From the NCBI RefSeq assembly GCF_001425865.1, contig NZ_LMDS01000005.1, positions 746,890 through 810,889 on the forward strand: DNA of 64,000 nucleotides. Reading direction: 5' to 3'. Both the position numbers and the translations under genes were made by a program. Under the pieces are notes generated by a model. The model saw nothing but the letters and a program-made list of their open reading frames with translations. It was not told where the DNA came from and did no database searches. Source of the DNA: Rhizobacter sp. Root404. Lineage in GTDB: Bacteria; Pseudomonadota; Gammaproteobacteria; Burkholderiales; Burkholderiaceae_C. Position 1 is the first letter of the stretch, and each line of letters opens with the position of its first letter. Positions 43,886-51,154 of this stretch are shown here, in pieces.

Positions 43886-44964
43886 ACCTCGCCACTGTCC
43901 AGTTCGACGATAGCGGCCCACCCCGGCCGGAGATCGTCTCAGCGTTCATGCTGCTGAAGAACTTCAAGCCGATCGAGACGATCATCGACGGCCTCCCAGT
44001 CGGCCGTGGCGCCATCGTCGCGATCACTGGGCCGACCGGGCATGCCAAGACGACGGTCTGCACGTTGCTCGAGGTGTCGCTGCTGAAGGGCCTGCCCTTC
44101 GCTGGCCGCGAAGTCACGCAGGGCTCAGTGCTGGTGCTCGCTGGGGAGAATCCGCACGACTACACCATGCACCTTGCCGGCCAGGCGCAAGAGCTGGGAC
44201 TGTACCCGGCTGAACTCGCCAGACCGGACGCGGAACTGCTGGTGGTGCCGGGCACGTTCGCGATCGACTACGAGCTCGACTACCTCAGCACGAAGCTCAA
44301 GCAGTTGCGCGCCAACCTGGTTGCCGTGTTCGTCGACACGTCGGCCGCGTTCTTCAACGGCACAGAGGAGAACGGCAACGTCGAGATGCGACGTCATGCC
44401 TCGATGCTGCGCGACTTGGCGAGCCTGCCAGGCAATCCGACAGTGTTCGTCCTGTGCCACCCCACGAAGAACGCTCAGCGCGACAACCTGCTGCCGCGCG
44501 GCGGCGGCGCGTTCCTGGCGGAGATCGACTGCAACCTGACGCTGTGGAAGGAGGAGAGCGGCATCGTGTCCCTCCATTGGGCCGGCAAGATCCGCGGTCC
44601 CAGCTTCGACCCGGTGCGATTCGAATTGGCGCCGGTCACTCTCGAGGGTCATGTCGACTGCCGCGGCAAGCCGATCACCAGTGTCGTCGCTCGCTACCTG
44701 CCTGACGACCGCGCCGAGCAACTGCACGCGAAGGCGATCGACGACGACGACACGATGCTGATTGCCATGCAGCGAAAGCCTGGTGGCAGCGTGCGAGACC
44801 TTGCGACAGCCTGCGGCTGGACGAACGGCGTCGGCAAGCCCATGCACGCCCGGGCCGATCGCAAGCTCAAAGGCCTGGCTGCTCTAGGTCTGGCCGAGCA
44901 GGATCGCAAAGGCACTTGGCGGCTGACAAAGAACGGCAAGACAGAGGCAGATCGGCTGCGATGA
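43882..44964 (+). CDS. RepA-like AAA ATPase (phage/plasmid replication helicase type)
   Basis: 360 residues from GTG 43882 (GTGA overlap). RecA-like AAA_25 domain: Walker A GPTGHAKTT (50-58), Walker B LVAVFVDTSAAFF (D152), and a sensor-like VFVLCHPTKNAQRDNLLPRGGGAFLAE, closely like hexameric RepA/SSO helicases. A C-terminal winged helix (~290-355; KLKGLAALGLAEQDRKGTWRLTKNGK) could bind origin DNA. The GAGACAG repeat array starts 15 nt after the stop. Acting at that array is the natural hypothesis. Confidence 0.82.
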   Translation: MNLATVQFDDSGPPRPEIVSAFMLLKNFKPIETIIDGLPVGRGAIVAITGPTGHAKTTVCTLLEVSLLKGLPFAGREVTQGSVLVLAGENPHDYTMHLAGQAQELGLYPAELARPDAELLVVPGTFAIDYELDYLSTKLKQLRANLVAVFVDTSAAFFNGTEENGNVEMRRHASMLRDLASLPGNPTVFVLCHPTKNAQRDNLLPRGGGAFLAEIDCNLTLWKEESGIVSLHWAGKIRGPSFDPVRFELAPVTLEGHVDCRGKPITSVVARYLPDDRAEQLHAKAIDDDDTMLIAMQRKPGGSVRDLATACGWTNGVGKPMHARADRKLKGLAALGLAEQDRKGTWRLTKNGKTEADRLR

Positions 44965-44979
44965 GCATCCCTCGAAAGC

Positions 44980-45164
44980 CTGTCTCAGCGCTGAGACAGC
45001 GACACACCTCAAAAAGGCCCTGTCTCAGTCGAGACAGCAGCCGAGACAGTTCGGCGCAAAACCACGCCGGCTATAGCTTTGAGCTGAGACAGTCTTTGAG
45101 ACAGCGCCCCTGTTGTCTCAGTTTCTGTCTCACACCCATTCCTATGGGTGAGACAGTGAGACAG
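44980..45164. repeat. CTGTCTC/GAGACAG heptamer array, candidate replication origin
   Basis: Ten exact copies of the heptamer in both orientations within 185 bp (44980, 44993, 45020, 45031, 45043, 45086, 45098, 45125, 45150, 45158) plus one near-copy at 45113. The first pair forms a perfect 20-bp palindrome, 44980-44999. A separate 7-bp hairpin CACCCAT/ATGGGTG spans 45133-45150. Position directly behind the RepA-like ATPase gene suggests iterons; a repressor or terminase-packaging site is the alternative. Confidence 0.7.
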
Positions 45165-45197
45165 GCGATACACCGATGCTGTCGCGTGGCGACCGCC

Positions 45198-45554
45198 TCA
45201 TTTCAGAAATCGCTCAAGCGCGCCAACCAGTCTGAAGTAGGGCCAGATGCTCACAAGCAACGCGACGCACGCAATCACCGCGCTATAGATCGCCCAGCGA
45301 GCCGACCTACCAGCTGCTTCCGCCGATACCTCCGCGGCAACGGTCTGCCGTCGCATGAAGTCGTGCTCGATCGTGTCCTTGGCAATCTGGCCCTGTCTTT
45401 CCTGCTCGGCCAGCCACGCACGGACTTGTGCAGTGTGCCGAAGCTGACCAGGGATCACCGTGACCTTGCGAAGGTGCTCGATGGCCTCTTCCCGAGTCCC
45501 TTGAAAGTTCCCGATCCACGCTTCGATGAGATCGGGTGTTGCGAGGTTTGCCAC
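45198..45554 (-). CDS. Small membrane protein with C-terminal helix
   Basis: 118 residues from GTG 45554, with AAGGAG 6 nt upstream. A charged helical cytosolic part (IEAWIGNFQGTREEAIEHLRKVTVIP ... RAWLAEQERQGQIAKDTIEHDFMRR) and one hydrophobic segment near the C-terminus (AIYSAVIACVALLVSIW). It is the only minus-strand gene between the early and morphogenesis blocks. That isolated position is typical of lysogenic-conversion or exclusion genes; its real role is unknown. Confidence 0.6.
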   Translation of the reverse strand: MANLATPDLIEAWIGNFQGTREEAIEHLRKVTVIPGQLRHTAQVRAWLAEQERQGQIAKDTIEHDFMRRQTVAAEVSAEAAGRSARWAIYSAVIACVALLVSIWPYFRLVGALERFLK

Positions 45555-45685
45555 AAGCGCTCCTTGGAAGTGCCTTCGTCCCCCTCGACTGCGAGTAGCC
45601 GGGGGGCAGCAAGTTTCTCAGATCGGTTCCTTCTGGAAACCAGCCGCCTAACCGCATTTTTACTTCTCCAATTGGAAAAATCACG

Positions 45686-46096
45686 ATGCCAAGACCTCGC
45701 AAACCCACCAACGTCCTGCTGATGACCGGCGCCGGAGTGGCGCACCCGGAGCGCATGAAGGCACGCGCAGACGAGCCGAAGGACGATCGACCTCTCGGGC
45801 CTCCGCCGGAATGGTTGCGCCCGGATCAGAGGGCCGCCTGGCTCGAGCTTGATCGGCTCGCACCGTGGCTCGCGCATGCCGATCGGATCGCTGTCGAAGT
45901 GACCGCCACCCTGATCGCCACTTTCCGGGTCGCTGGTTCGTCGATGGCACCGCCGCTGTTCACGCGCATGGAGACGATGCTCGGCCGGCTTGGCCTGACG
46001 CCTGCGGACCGCAGCAAGGTCTCCGCGCCGCGCCCGGTCGGCGGCAATCGGTTCGCCGATCGTGGCAAGCGTCCCGCGGCTAAGGCCAAGCCATGA
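45686..46096 (+). CDS. P27-family phage terminase small subunit
   Basis: 136 residues. Pattern of Terminase_4/P27 small subunits: basic start (PRPRKPTNVLLMTG), PPEWLRPDQRAAWLELDRLAPWL, a helical core around DRIAVEVTATLIATF, and the MLGRLGLTPADRSKV segment near the end. It recognises packaging sites and guides the large subunit. No large-terminase gene follows, so it would need one supplied by a helper phage. It overlaps the HNH gene by 4 nt. Confidence 0.82.
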   Translation: MPRPRKPTNVLLMTGAGVAHPERMKARADEPKDDRPLGPPPEWLRPDQRAAWLELDRLAPWLAHADRIAVEVTATLIATFRVAGSSMAPPLFTRMETMLGRLGLTPADRSKVSAPRPVGGNRFADRGKRPAAKAKP

Positions 46097-46380
46097 GCAG
46101 TGCGCTTGCCCGATCCTGGTACGGCTCCGCTAGGTGGCAGCGCATGCGAGCGCGCCAACTGCAACTGAAGCCGCTCTGCGAGGCCTGCGAGAAGCGAGGA
46201 CTGATCCGATCCGCCCGGGTGGCAGACCACATCGAGCCGCACCGTGACAACGAAGCGAAGTTCTGGAACGGCGCATTGCAGTCTTTGTGCACGCCTTGCC
46301 ATTCAGGCGACAAGCAGGCGTTCGAGAAGACCGGCCGCATGCCAACGCGCATCGGCCCCGACGGATGGCCGATCGAATGA
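46093..46380 (+). CDS. HNH endonuclease (packaging-associated type)
   Basis: 95 residues. Zinc-binding CEACEKRG and CTPCHSGDK pairs frame the HNH core VADHIEPHRDNEAKFWNGALQSLC. Small HNH proteins beside terminase genes stimulate cos cleavage in HK97-type phages. Here it directly follows the small terminase (ATGA overlap), so a packaging role is likely. It overlaps the following mini-gene by 4 nt. Confidence 0.88.
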   Translation: MSSALARSWYGSARWQRMRARQLQLKPLCEACEKRGLIRSARVADHIEPHRDNEAKFWNGALQSLCTPCHSGDKQAFEKTGRMPTRIGPDGWPIE

Positions 46381-46514
46381 GCGCTGCCGCCCCCAAGACT
46401 GCCCCCGAAGGGTGGAACCCGCGGCGCTGGCTCTGCACCTCACCCGGCTGCAAGCTCCTCCCTCTTTCGGGCTGGCTCTGCCCGCGCCATCAGGTGTCGA
46501 ATGGGCGACGCTGA
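46377..46514 (+). CDS. Zinc-ribbon-like microprotein
   Basis: 45 residues, starting in an ATGA overlap with the HNH stop and overlapping the next gene by 14 nt. The segment CTSPGCKLLPLSGWLCPRHQ has a C-x4-C ... C-x2-H spacing suitable for one zinc. The tight overlaps on both sides suggest it is translated. No homologue is recalled with certainty. Confidence 0.5.
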   Translation: MSAAAPKTAPEGWNPRRWLCTSPGCKLLPLSGWLCPRHQVSNGRR

Positions 46515-46767
46515 GGCCCGCATTCAGGCTTGCCAGAGCGCGCTCGAAGCGCATTGCGTAGAGCGCCGTCTCGTCCTGTCGGGTGACCTCCGTGTGAGCG
46601 AGGAAGACGCGGCGAAGCTGCTGGGCATCGCGCACGGCCACTTGAAGAACATGCGGCAGGAGGGCAAGGGTCCAGCCAGCTACGCGCGCGGCATGAACGG
46701 CTGCAGGTTGTCCTATCGGCTTCTCGATCTCGCGCTCTGGATCGAAGCCGGCCGGCAGGACTGGTAA
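46501..46767 (+). CDS. Small HTH-like protein upstream of capsid gene
   Basis: 88 residues. The central LRVSEEDAAKLLGIAHGHLKNMRQEGKGPAS reads as a MerR/AlpA-type helix-turn-helix followed by a wing, ending in SYRLLDLALWIEAG as AlpA-like proteins do. Probably a DNA-binding protein. Located between the packaging pair and the capsid gene, where it could act as a late-gene or head-size regulator (inference). Confidence 0.6.
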   Translation: MGDAEARIQACQSALEAHCVERRLVLSGDLRVSEEDAAKLLGIAHGHLKNMRQEGKGPASYARGMNGCRLSYRLLDLALWIEAGRQDW

Positions 46768-46844
46768 CGACAGCCAACGGCATCGATTGTTTGGAACGCC
46801 CGCTTCATCCTCGCTCACATCCTCACTGTTCGATCGGCTCTCAA

Positions 46845-47900
46845 ATGGACTACGACTTTCCCGCCCGCGGTATTAACTTCGCTCGACGCGCTGCAGCGAT
46901 GCTCGCCTCCATGCCTGGCGACGATCCGATCGCGTTCGCCGCGAAGCACTGGGGGGCGAAAAGCACCGTCGTGCAGGAGATGAAGGCGGCCATCAGCGGC
47001 GGCGAAACGACCGACGGCTCCGGCGCGCTCGTGATGAATGAATCGGTGGCCGAGTTCTTCGACACCGTCCGATCGCTCAGCATCCTCGGTCGCATGCAGG
47101 GCCTGCGACGGCTCCCCGCGCGGGTGCCGGTGCTGCTGCAGGCATCCGGATCGACGGCGTACTGGATCGGCGAGTCGAAGGCGATTCCGGTCTCGCGCAC
47201 CGCGTTCAGTCGTGACACGCTCGACGTGTACAAGGTCGCAGCGCTCACCGTGTTTTCCCGCGAGATGGCCGCCTCAGCATCTGAGCGGGCCATTGCGGTC
47301 ATCAAGAACGACTTGATCGAAGCCGGCGTCCGGCTGCTCGACCTCTCACTGATCGATCCGTCAGTCGCTGGAACCGCCGACGTTTCACCGGCGTCCATCA
47401 CGCACGGGGTCACGCCGATCGCCTCGTCGGGCGACCTGGCCGACGACGTCGAGGCAGTGATTGCGGCGTTCACCGGCTCGCTGTTGACCGCCTCTTGGGT
47501 CATGTCGCCGCGCCTTGCAGCGCAGGCCGGCATTCGGGCTGGTGGCAAGGGCATTGCCGCTGACCTGGGCGCGCGTGGCGGCATGCTGGCGGGCTTGCCG
47601 GTGCTCACCAGCGAATCGGTCCCGCTGACCTCTGACGGCGGCATGCTGGCCCTGATTGATGCGTCAGGGATCGCTGTCGTCGAGGAAGGCATGAAGATTT
47701 CGCGCAGCACCGAGGCAATGGTCGAGATGAGCGACACGCCGACCGGCGCAACCGACACCCCGACCGCAGCGACTGCGAGCCGGGTCTCGCTGTTCCAGTC
47801 CGACAGCGCGGCGCTGAAGATGACGGCCCGGGTGAACTGGCTGCGCGCTCGCGCCGGTTCAGTCGTCGTGATCGAGGGCGCCAACTACGCGGCGGCCTGA
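46845..47900 (+). CDS. HK97-fold phage major capsid protein
   Basis: 351 residues from ATG 46845. A short N-arm and basic helix (FAAKHWGAKSTVVQEMKAAISGG) are followed by the HK97 core: SGSTAYWIGESKAIPVSRTAF (E-loop region), DVYKVAALTVFSREM (spine helix), ASWVMSPRLAAQ, and LAGLPVLTSESVP with LIDASGIAVVEEG (A-domain). It lacks a long N-terminal delta/scaffold domain. No prohead protease or portal gene is near, so it would have to assemble with helper components. The C-terminal ~60 residues are Thr/Ala-rich then beta-like. Confidence 0.87.
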   Translation: MDYDFPARGINFARRAAAMLASMPGDDPIAFAAKHWGAKSTVVQEMKAAISGGETTDGSGALVMNESVAEFFDTVRSLSILGRMQGLRRLPARVPVLLQASGSTAYWIGESKAIPVSRTAFSRDTLDVYKVAALTVFSREMAASASERAIAVIKNDLIEAGVRLLDLSLIDPSVAGTADVSPASITHGVTPIASSGDLADDVEAVIAAFTGSLLTASWVMSPRLAAQAGIRAGGKGIAADLGARGGMLAGLPVLTSESVPLTSDGGMLALIDASGIAVVEEGMKISRSTEAMVEMSDTPTGATDTPTAATASRVSLFQSDSAALKMTARVNWLRARAGSVVVIEGANYAAA

Positions 47901-47902
47901 GC

Positions 47903-48307
47903 ATGGGCCGCTTCTTCGACAAGCCGGAGCGGATGGACCGCGCGTGGCGTGAAGCCGATCGCGCGGCAAAGAGTTATGCCGACGAGCACAAGGGCGCGCC
48001 CGATCCTGCAGACCGCGCTTCTCTGGGCATCGTGCACACCGGCGCGGTGGCATTCACTCAAGCAATGGCGAACGAGATTGCGCTGCGCACGCTGGAACTG
48101 ACCGATGCGCTCGAGAAGCGCATCGAGGAGCTCGAGACAAAGCCTTTCGCATACGACGGCCCCCACGAGGTCGGCAAGACCTACGCAAAGGGCAACTTCG
48201 TCACGCACGACGGCTCGCTCTGGCATTGCAACTACAAGACCGCTAGCCGGCCTGGCGATGGCCCCGCTTGGACCCTTGCGGTCAAGCGCGGGAGGGATGC
48301 GCGATGA
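47903..48307 (+). CDS. Phage-type accessory protein with C-terminal carbohydrate-binding-like module
   Basis: 134 residues, 2 nt after the capsid gene. The N-terminal ~85 residues are helical with a coiled coil (ELTDALEKRIEELETK). The C-terminal ~50 residues (VGKTYAKGNFVTHDGSLWHC ... PGDGPAWTLAVK) match the aromatic pattern of small chitin/cellulose-binding modules (CBM5/12-like) seen in phage decoration and fibre proteins. A head-decoration or fibre role is plausible, not shown. Confidence 0.65.
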   Translation: MGRFFDKPERMDRAWREADRAAKSYADEHKGAPDPADRASLGIVHTGAVAFTQAMANEIALRTLELTDALEKRIEELETKPFAYDGPHEVGKTYAKGNFVTHDGSLWHCNYKTASRPGDGPAWTLAVKRGRDAR

Positions 48308-48549
48308 CCTGGCAGCCGATCGCAAGCCACGGCGACACCGAACAGCAGGTCCTCGACGCGCTCGACGAACACTCTCGCGCGGAGATCACGCAGATGCGGA
48401 TCGCGATGCGCGCTGAGGGCTGGCCGACCGATGCGATCGAGCGCGCCGCCGAGATCGTCGCAATGCACCATCGCGAGAACAACCGAAAGATGGCGCCCCC
48501 CATTCTTCGAAACATGGCTGTCAGCGCAGGCGCGGCGGCCATTCACTGA
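48304..48549 (+). CDS. Small hypothetical element protein
   Basis: 81 residues, ATGA overlap with the previous gene. Helical: ALDEHSRAEITQMRIAMRAEGW then DAIERAAEIVAMHHRENNRKM. No known domain. Last intact gene of the plus-strand morphogenesis block. Confidence 0.55.
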   Translation: MTWQPIASHGDTEQQVLDALDEHSRAEITQMRIAMRAEGWPTDAIERAAEIVAMHHRENNRKMAPPILRNMAVSAGAAAIH

Positions 48550-48591
48550 TCCCGATGAACAACCCCAAACCTTCTCAACAGGCGCAGCGCA

Positions 48592-48713
48592 ATGCCAATT
48601 AACACGACCTCGCTTTGGCTCGGCCCTCCAAGGGCATCACCGCTCAGATGGACCGTGTAAAGGCTGATCGAGTACACCGGCGCCGGGCCTTCTTGGTCAG
48701 CTTGAGCAGCTAG
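48592..48713 (+). pseudogene. Possible frameshifted 40-residue ORF
   Basis: ATG 48592 reads MPINTTSLWLG. One inserted base in the CCC run at 48624-48626 would continue it as SKGITAQMDRVKADRVHRR and then AFLVSLSS to TAG 48711-48713, 41 codons in all. Without the insertion the frame stops after 22 residues. The restored peptide looks like a real small phage protein, but no homologue is confirmed. Confidence 0.3.
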
Positions 48714-48722
48714 CGAGATGGG

Positions 48723-48947
48723 TCACTTCGAGGCCGGAAGCCGAGCCGGTGCAGGCAGACATTCAACAGAAACAGCGGCTGACGGTCGCGAGGCATTGAC
48801 TACCCGCAACACCGTCTTCGCGTGTTCTTCACACTGCGCCTTCGTCTCATACGACTTACCGGCAGTCGTTGAAATCGATTCCCACTTTCCTTCAATTCGG
48901 GGTTGGCCTGCAAGCGCGGTGACTGTGAGGAGAAGCATCCATTCCAT
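48723..48947 (-). CDS. Small exported hypothetical protein
   Basis: 74 residues. A short hydrophobic N-terminus (MLLLTVTALAG) may be a signal peptide; the mature part (IEGKWESISTTAGKSYETKAQCEEHAK) has two cysteines. Convergent with the morphogenesis block and leftmost of the minus-strand cargo genes. No family is recognised. Confidence 0.5.
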   Translation of the reverse strand: MEWMLLLTVTALAGQPRIEGKWESISTTAGKSYETKAQCEEHAKTVLRVVNASRPSAAVSVECLPAPARLPASK

Positions 48948-49134
48948 CGGATCAGCATAGCGCAGCCGACTGGGCTACCCGCCGGGCGCAGTGACCGCAG
49001 CGAATCAGACCAAAAACTTCGAACCTTTAATCATTTAGGTAAAGGAAAAAGGTATGCCTATCAAATGCAACGGCACCAGCTATGCGGAACCAACCATGAA
49101 CGCAACGCAGCCGAGCGTTGTTGTGCGACAAAGC

Positions 49135-49878
49135 TCAACTGCTCGCAGAGGTCGCCCTCGCTTGAACCATTGCCGCGAACGCGTCGATGATGCCGTCGAC
49201 AAGATCCGTCAGTCGCTCGAGAGTTTCAATGACTGGAAGGTCCGAGAGCGGGCCATCACGCGGGAACGTGAAGCGATGTTGCTCGGGCGACAGCACAGCA
49301 GTGGCGGTCTGAACACCGGGTGGAAGAAACAACTCACCCCTACCTTCCAAGCTGGACCTGCCAATGATGAGAGCTCGGTGCTTATCTTGAATGTCGAGTT
49401 GGTGAATCGACCATAGCAACTCGTTCCCGCCCTGATAGGGCGCAAATTTCTTCAAGAGTTCGACTGCATCGCCCCCGCAGTGTTTGAAGTTCTTTTTCTG
49501 GATTTGCTCTTGCAAGAGTGCGGCACTGCTGGAAAAGGGGAAGTACACGTTTCGATCTGGCTTACCTCGTATTCGAGCAAGCTCCGAGGCCATCAAGTCC
49601 AGTGACGTGCGAAGGTTATGAATGCAGTCTCCCAAGACAATTGCGGATCGCACGCCAGGTGACTTTTGTTCGCCGTTCAATCTGAGGCCTTCTCGGCCTT
49701 CGCGCATATAGCGAGTCACTTGGACTGTGAGCGGCGAGTCGGATAGAAAGCGCTCTAACTCGTTTGCGAGCTCAGTTTGCAGCAGCCTGGCTCTCGTTAT
49801 GCGCCCTCGTGAACTCTCGAGCAGCGCTAGAGGTTCTTCACGCGCCGTCGCGTTGACCGCTCGCCACTTGTCAGCCAT
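49135..49878 (-). CDS. Conserved hypothetical cargo protein (247 aa)
   Basis: 247 residues, soluble. Contains GDCIHNLRTSLDLMASELARI, a motif common to a widespread family of uncharacterised accessory-genome proteins, and FPFSSSAALLQEQIQKK. DNA composition is visibly less G+C-rich than flanking host genes. It starts 60 nt downstream of the Abi-alpha gene on the same strand without the 22-bp motif, so the two may form an operon. A defence-related role is guessed from that position alone. Confidence 0.65.
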   Translation of the reverse strand: MADKWRAVNATAREEPLALLESSRGRITRARLLQTELANELERFLSDSPLTVQVTRYMREGREGLRLNGEQKSPGVRSAIVLGDCIHNLRTSLDLMASELARIRGKPDRNVYFPFSSSAALLQEQIQKKNFKHCGGDAVELLKKFAPYQGGNELLWSIHQLDIQDKHRALIIGRSSLEGRGELFLPPGVQTATAVLSPEQHRFTFPRDGPLSDLPVIETLERLTDLVDGIIDAFAAMVQARATSASS

Positions 49879-49938
49879 CGACTTGCGCGACAGTTCGACG
49901 AGATGATGTGTCCCTCCTCTTGATCGAGGCGACTCTCA

Positions 49939-50613
49939 TCAGGCGGCTGAGGAAGATATTGGCGCTAGGTCGCCGCGATCGTTATTGACCACACTCGGTC
50001 CCTGCACTGCGGCAAGAAATGAGCGGCCATAGTCCGTCACTGAGAGGCACTCTACATTGGCGGCGTCATTCGCACTGGTTGTAATAGCCAGGTTCAGTCG
50101 AAAAAGGTTCTGCTGCGCCGCATTGATGTCGACGTGGGAACAGGCAAACGTCTGAGCATATTCCTGTCGAAGTCCATGCCACATCAGCTTGCCTCCTCGA
50201 GCGTGCAGAGTGGCGAGCATCTGCGCTTCGCGCGGCGTCAGCTCTGAGAGAACACGTGGGAAGCTTGGATGCGTGGCATTGCTGTCGCCGATCGCCGCAT
50301 TTGCCAATAGTCCCGCCCACAGTGATTTGAGCGTCGGGTCTTGGACGAGGGAGGACCCCTCAAGGATCGGATACAACGTTTGGAAGGGGATTGCTTCAAT
50401 CGATCCCTCGAGCCCGGCTTCCCTAATACGCGATGAAGCCTCTGCAACAGTGCTCCCCAACTCGCGAGCACGATAGGCTTTGGCTTTTGCACCGAGCACC
50501 TGCCCCAGTTCATCGGCGGCGGGACCAAACAGTCGTGTGAGCAAGCCGTCCGCTGACTTGACGGCCACATCGGCACTCGCCTTGAGCACGGCTCCTGTGA
50601 ATGGATCTGTCAC
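49939..50613 (-). CDS. Abi-alpha (DUF4393) family protein
   Basis: 224 residues from GTG 50613, with GGAGG 5 nt upstream. Resembles Abi_alpha/DUF4393: EAIPFQTLYPILEGSSLVQDPTLKSLWAGLLANAAIGD is the family's core (pl..l.p.le.as.e.d..l..lWa.LLanA), followed by HPSFPRVLSELTPREAQML. Family members are linked to abortive phage infection, mostly by annotation and genomic context. Carried by a phage-like element, it could protect the host or block competitor phages. The 22-bp motif lies 16 nt before its start codon. Confidence 0.75.
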   Translation of the reverse strand: MTDPFTGAVLKASADVAVKSADGLLTRLFGPAADELGQVLGAKAKAYRARELGSTVAEASSRIREAGLEGSIEAIPFQTLYPILEGSSLVQDPTLKSLWAGLLANAAIGDSNATHPSFPRVLSELTPREAQMLATLHARGGKLMWHGLRQEYAQTFACSHVDINAAQQNLFRLNLAITTSANDAANVECLSVTDYGRSFLAAVQGPSVVNNDRGDLAPISSSAA

Positions 50614-50629
50614 AACTCCTCCCCGTGAT

Positions 50630-50651
50630 CGGTCTAACGGACCGTGCGTTT
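50630..50651 (-). promoter_or_regulatory. 22-bp start-proximal motif, copy 2
   Basis: Minus-strand CGGTCCGTTAGACCG with an upstream AAACGCA extension, 16 nt before the GTG of the Abi-alpha gene. Differs from copy 3 at one position in 22. Confidence 0.65.
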
Positions 50652-50671
50652 AACCTCGCAAAGAGGGGCAA

Positions 50672-50902
50672 TCAGCGCTCTACCCTGATCGAGGGCGCGC
50701 AAATAGCTTCCTTCGCGATGGACTTCTTGACCTCATGGTCCCCGCGTACATCGTTGTACCGATAAGTGCATGTCGTGTTCGTTACGCCAGTCATCGAAGA
50801 TCCGGGGCGCGAATCGACCAACTTGGCGGTCACAGGCTCTCTTGAGCCGCACGCTGCGACGTTAGCCGCTGCTATAGCGATGATGGCGAAAGGAATCCTC
50901 AT
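50672..50902 (-). CDS. Small lipoprotein (right copy)
   Basis: 76 residues from ATG 50902, with GAGAGG upstream. Signal peptide with lipobox (NVAAC, Cys ~18), then REPVTAKLVDSRPGSS and CTYRYNDVRGDH. 45 of 56 mature residues match the copy at 40664-40897, while the signal peptides differ more. It starts 5 nt after the 76-residue gene and lies upstream of the Abi-alpha motif. Function unknown; envelope-anchored. Confidence 0.7.
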   Translation of the reverse strand: MRIPFAIIAIAAANVAACGSREPVTAKLVDSRPGSSMTGVTNTTCTYRYNDVRGDHEVKKSIAKEAICAPSIRVER

Positions 50903-50907
50903 GCCTC

Positions 50908-51138
50908 TCAAAGCTCGTCTTCGTCTACTAGGTTCATGCAACGCCCCAATGCAGTACGAGCAGCTTCGTTGGCACTGCCATACGCGCCGCCCATTTCGTC
51001 GAACGATGCACCATAGGGCTTCCCGGACCGGAACCCGGTGATCTCGGCTCGCGGCTCAAATTTGCCGTCTGAGCGGGGCTCACCCCATGCGGTGATAGTG
51101 AAGTTCTTGTAAGGGAAATCGATAAATTCTGGTTCCAC
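50908..51138 (-). CDS. Small hypothetical protein at the element's right end
   Basis: 76 residues from GTG 51138, with GGAGG 7 nt upstream; the frame is open further upstream. Beta-rich N-terminus (FIDFPYKNFTITAWGEP), then a helical end (SANEAARTALGRCMNLVDED). Pairs with the lipoprotein gene 5 nt downstream. The 22-bp motif precedes the start by 16 nt. In the left copy of this module the lipoprotein follows the motif directly, so this gene looks inserted between them. Confidence 0.6.
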   Translation of the reverse strand: MEPEFIDFPYKNFTITAWGEPRSDGKFEPRAEITGFRSGKPYGASFDEMGGAYGSANEAARTALGRCMNLVDEDEL

Positions 51139-51154
51139 GGCATTCCTCCACTGT

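Noticed and set aside
44980..45164. CRISPR array
   Set aside because: Repeats are 7 bp, in both orientations and irregularly spaced, with no spacers of uniform length and no cas genes.
44961..45722. Plus-strand frame starting in an ATGA overlap with the ATPase stop and running through the heptamer array
   Set aside because: Its sequence simply translates the repeats (SRDSSRDSS, LRQSLRQ), has no domain, and overlaps a better minus-strand gene.
50630..50671. Integron attC site after the right lipoprotein gene
   Set aside because: Only one motif copy has a GTTRRRY core; two read GTC, the complementary left core site is absent, and no integron integrase is seen. Kept only as an alternative reading of the motif.
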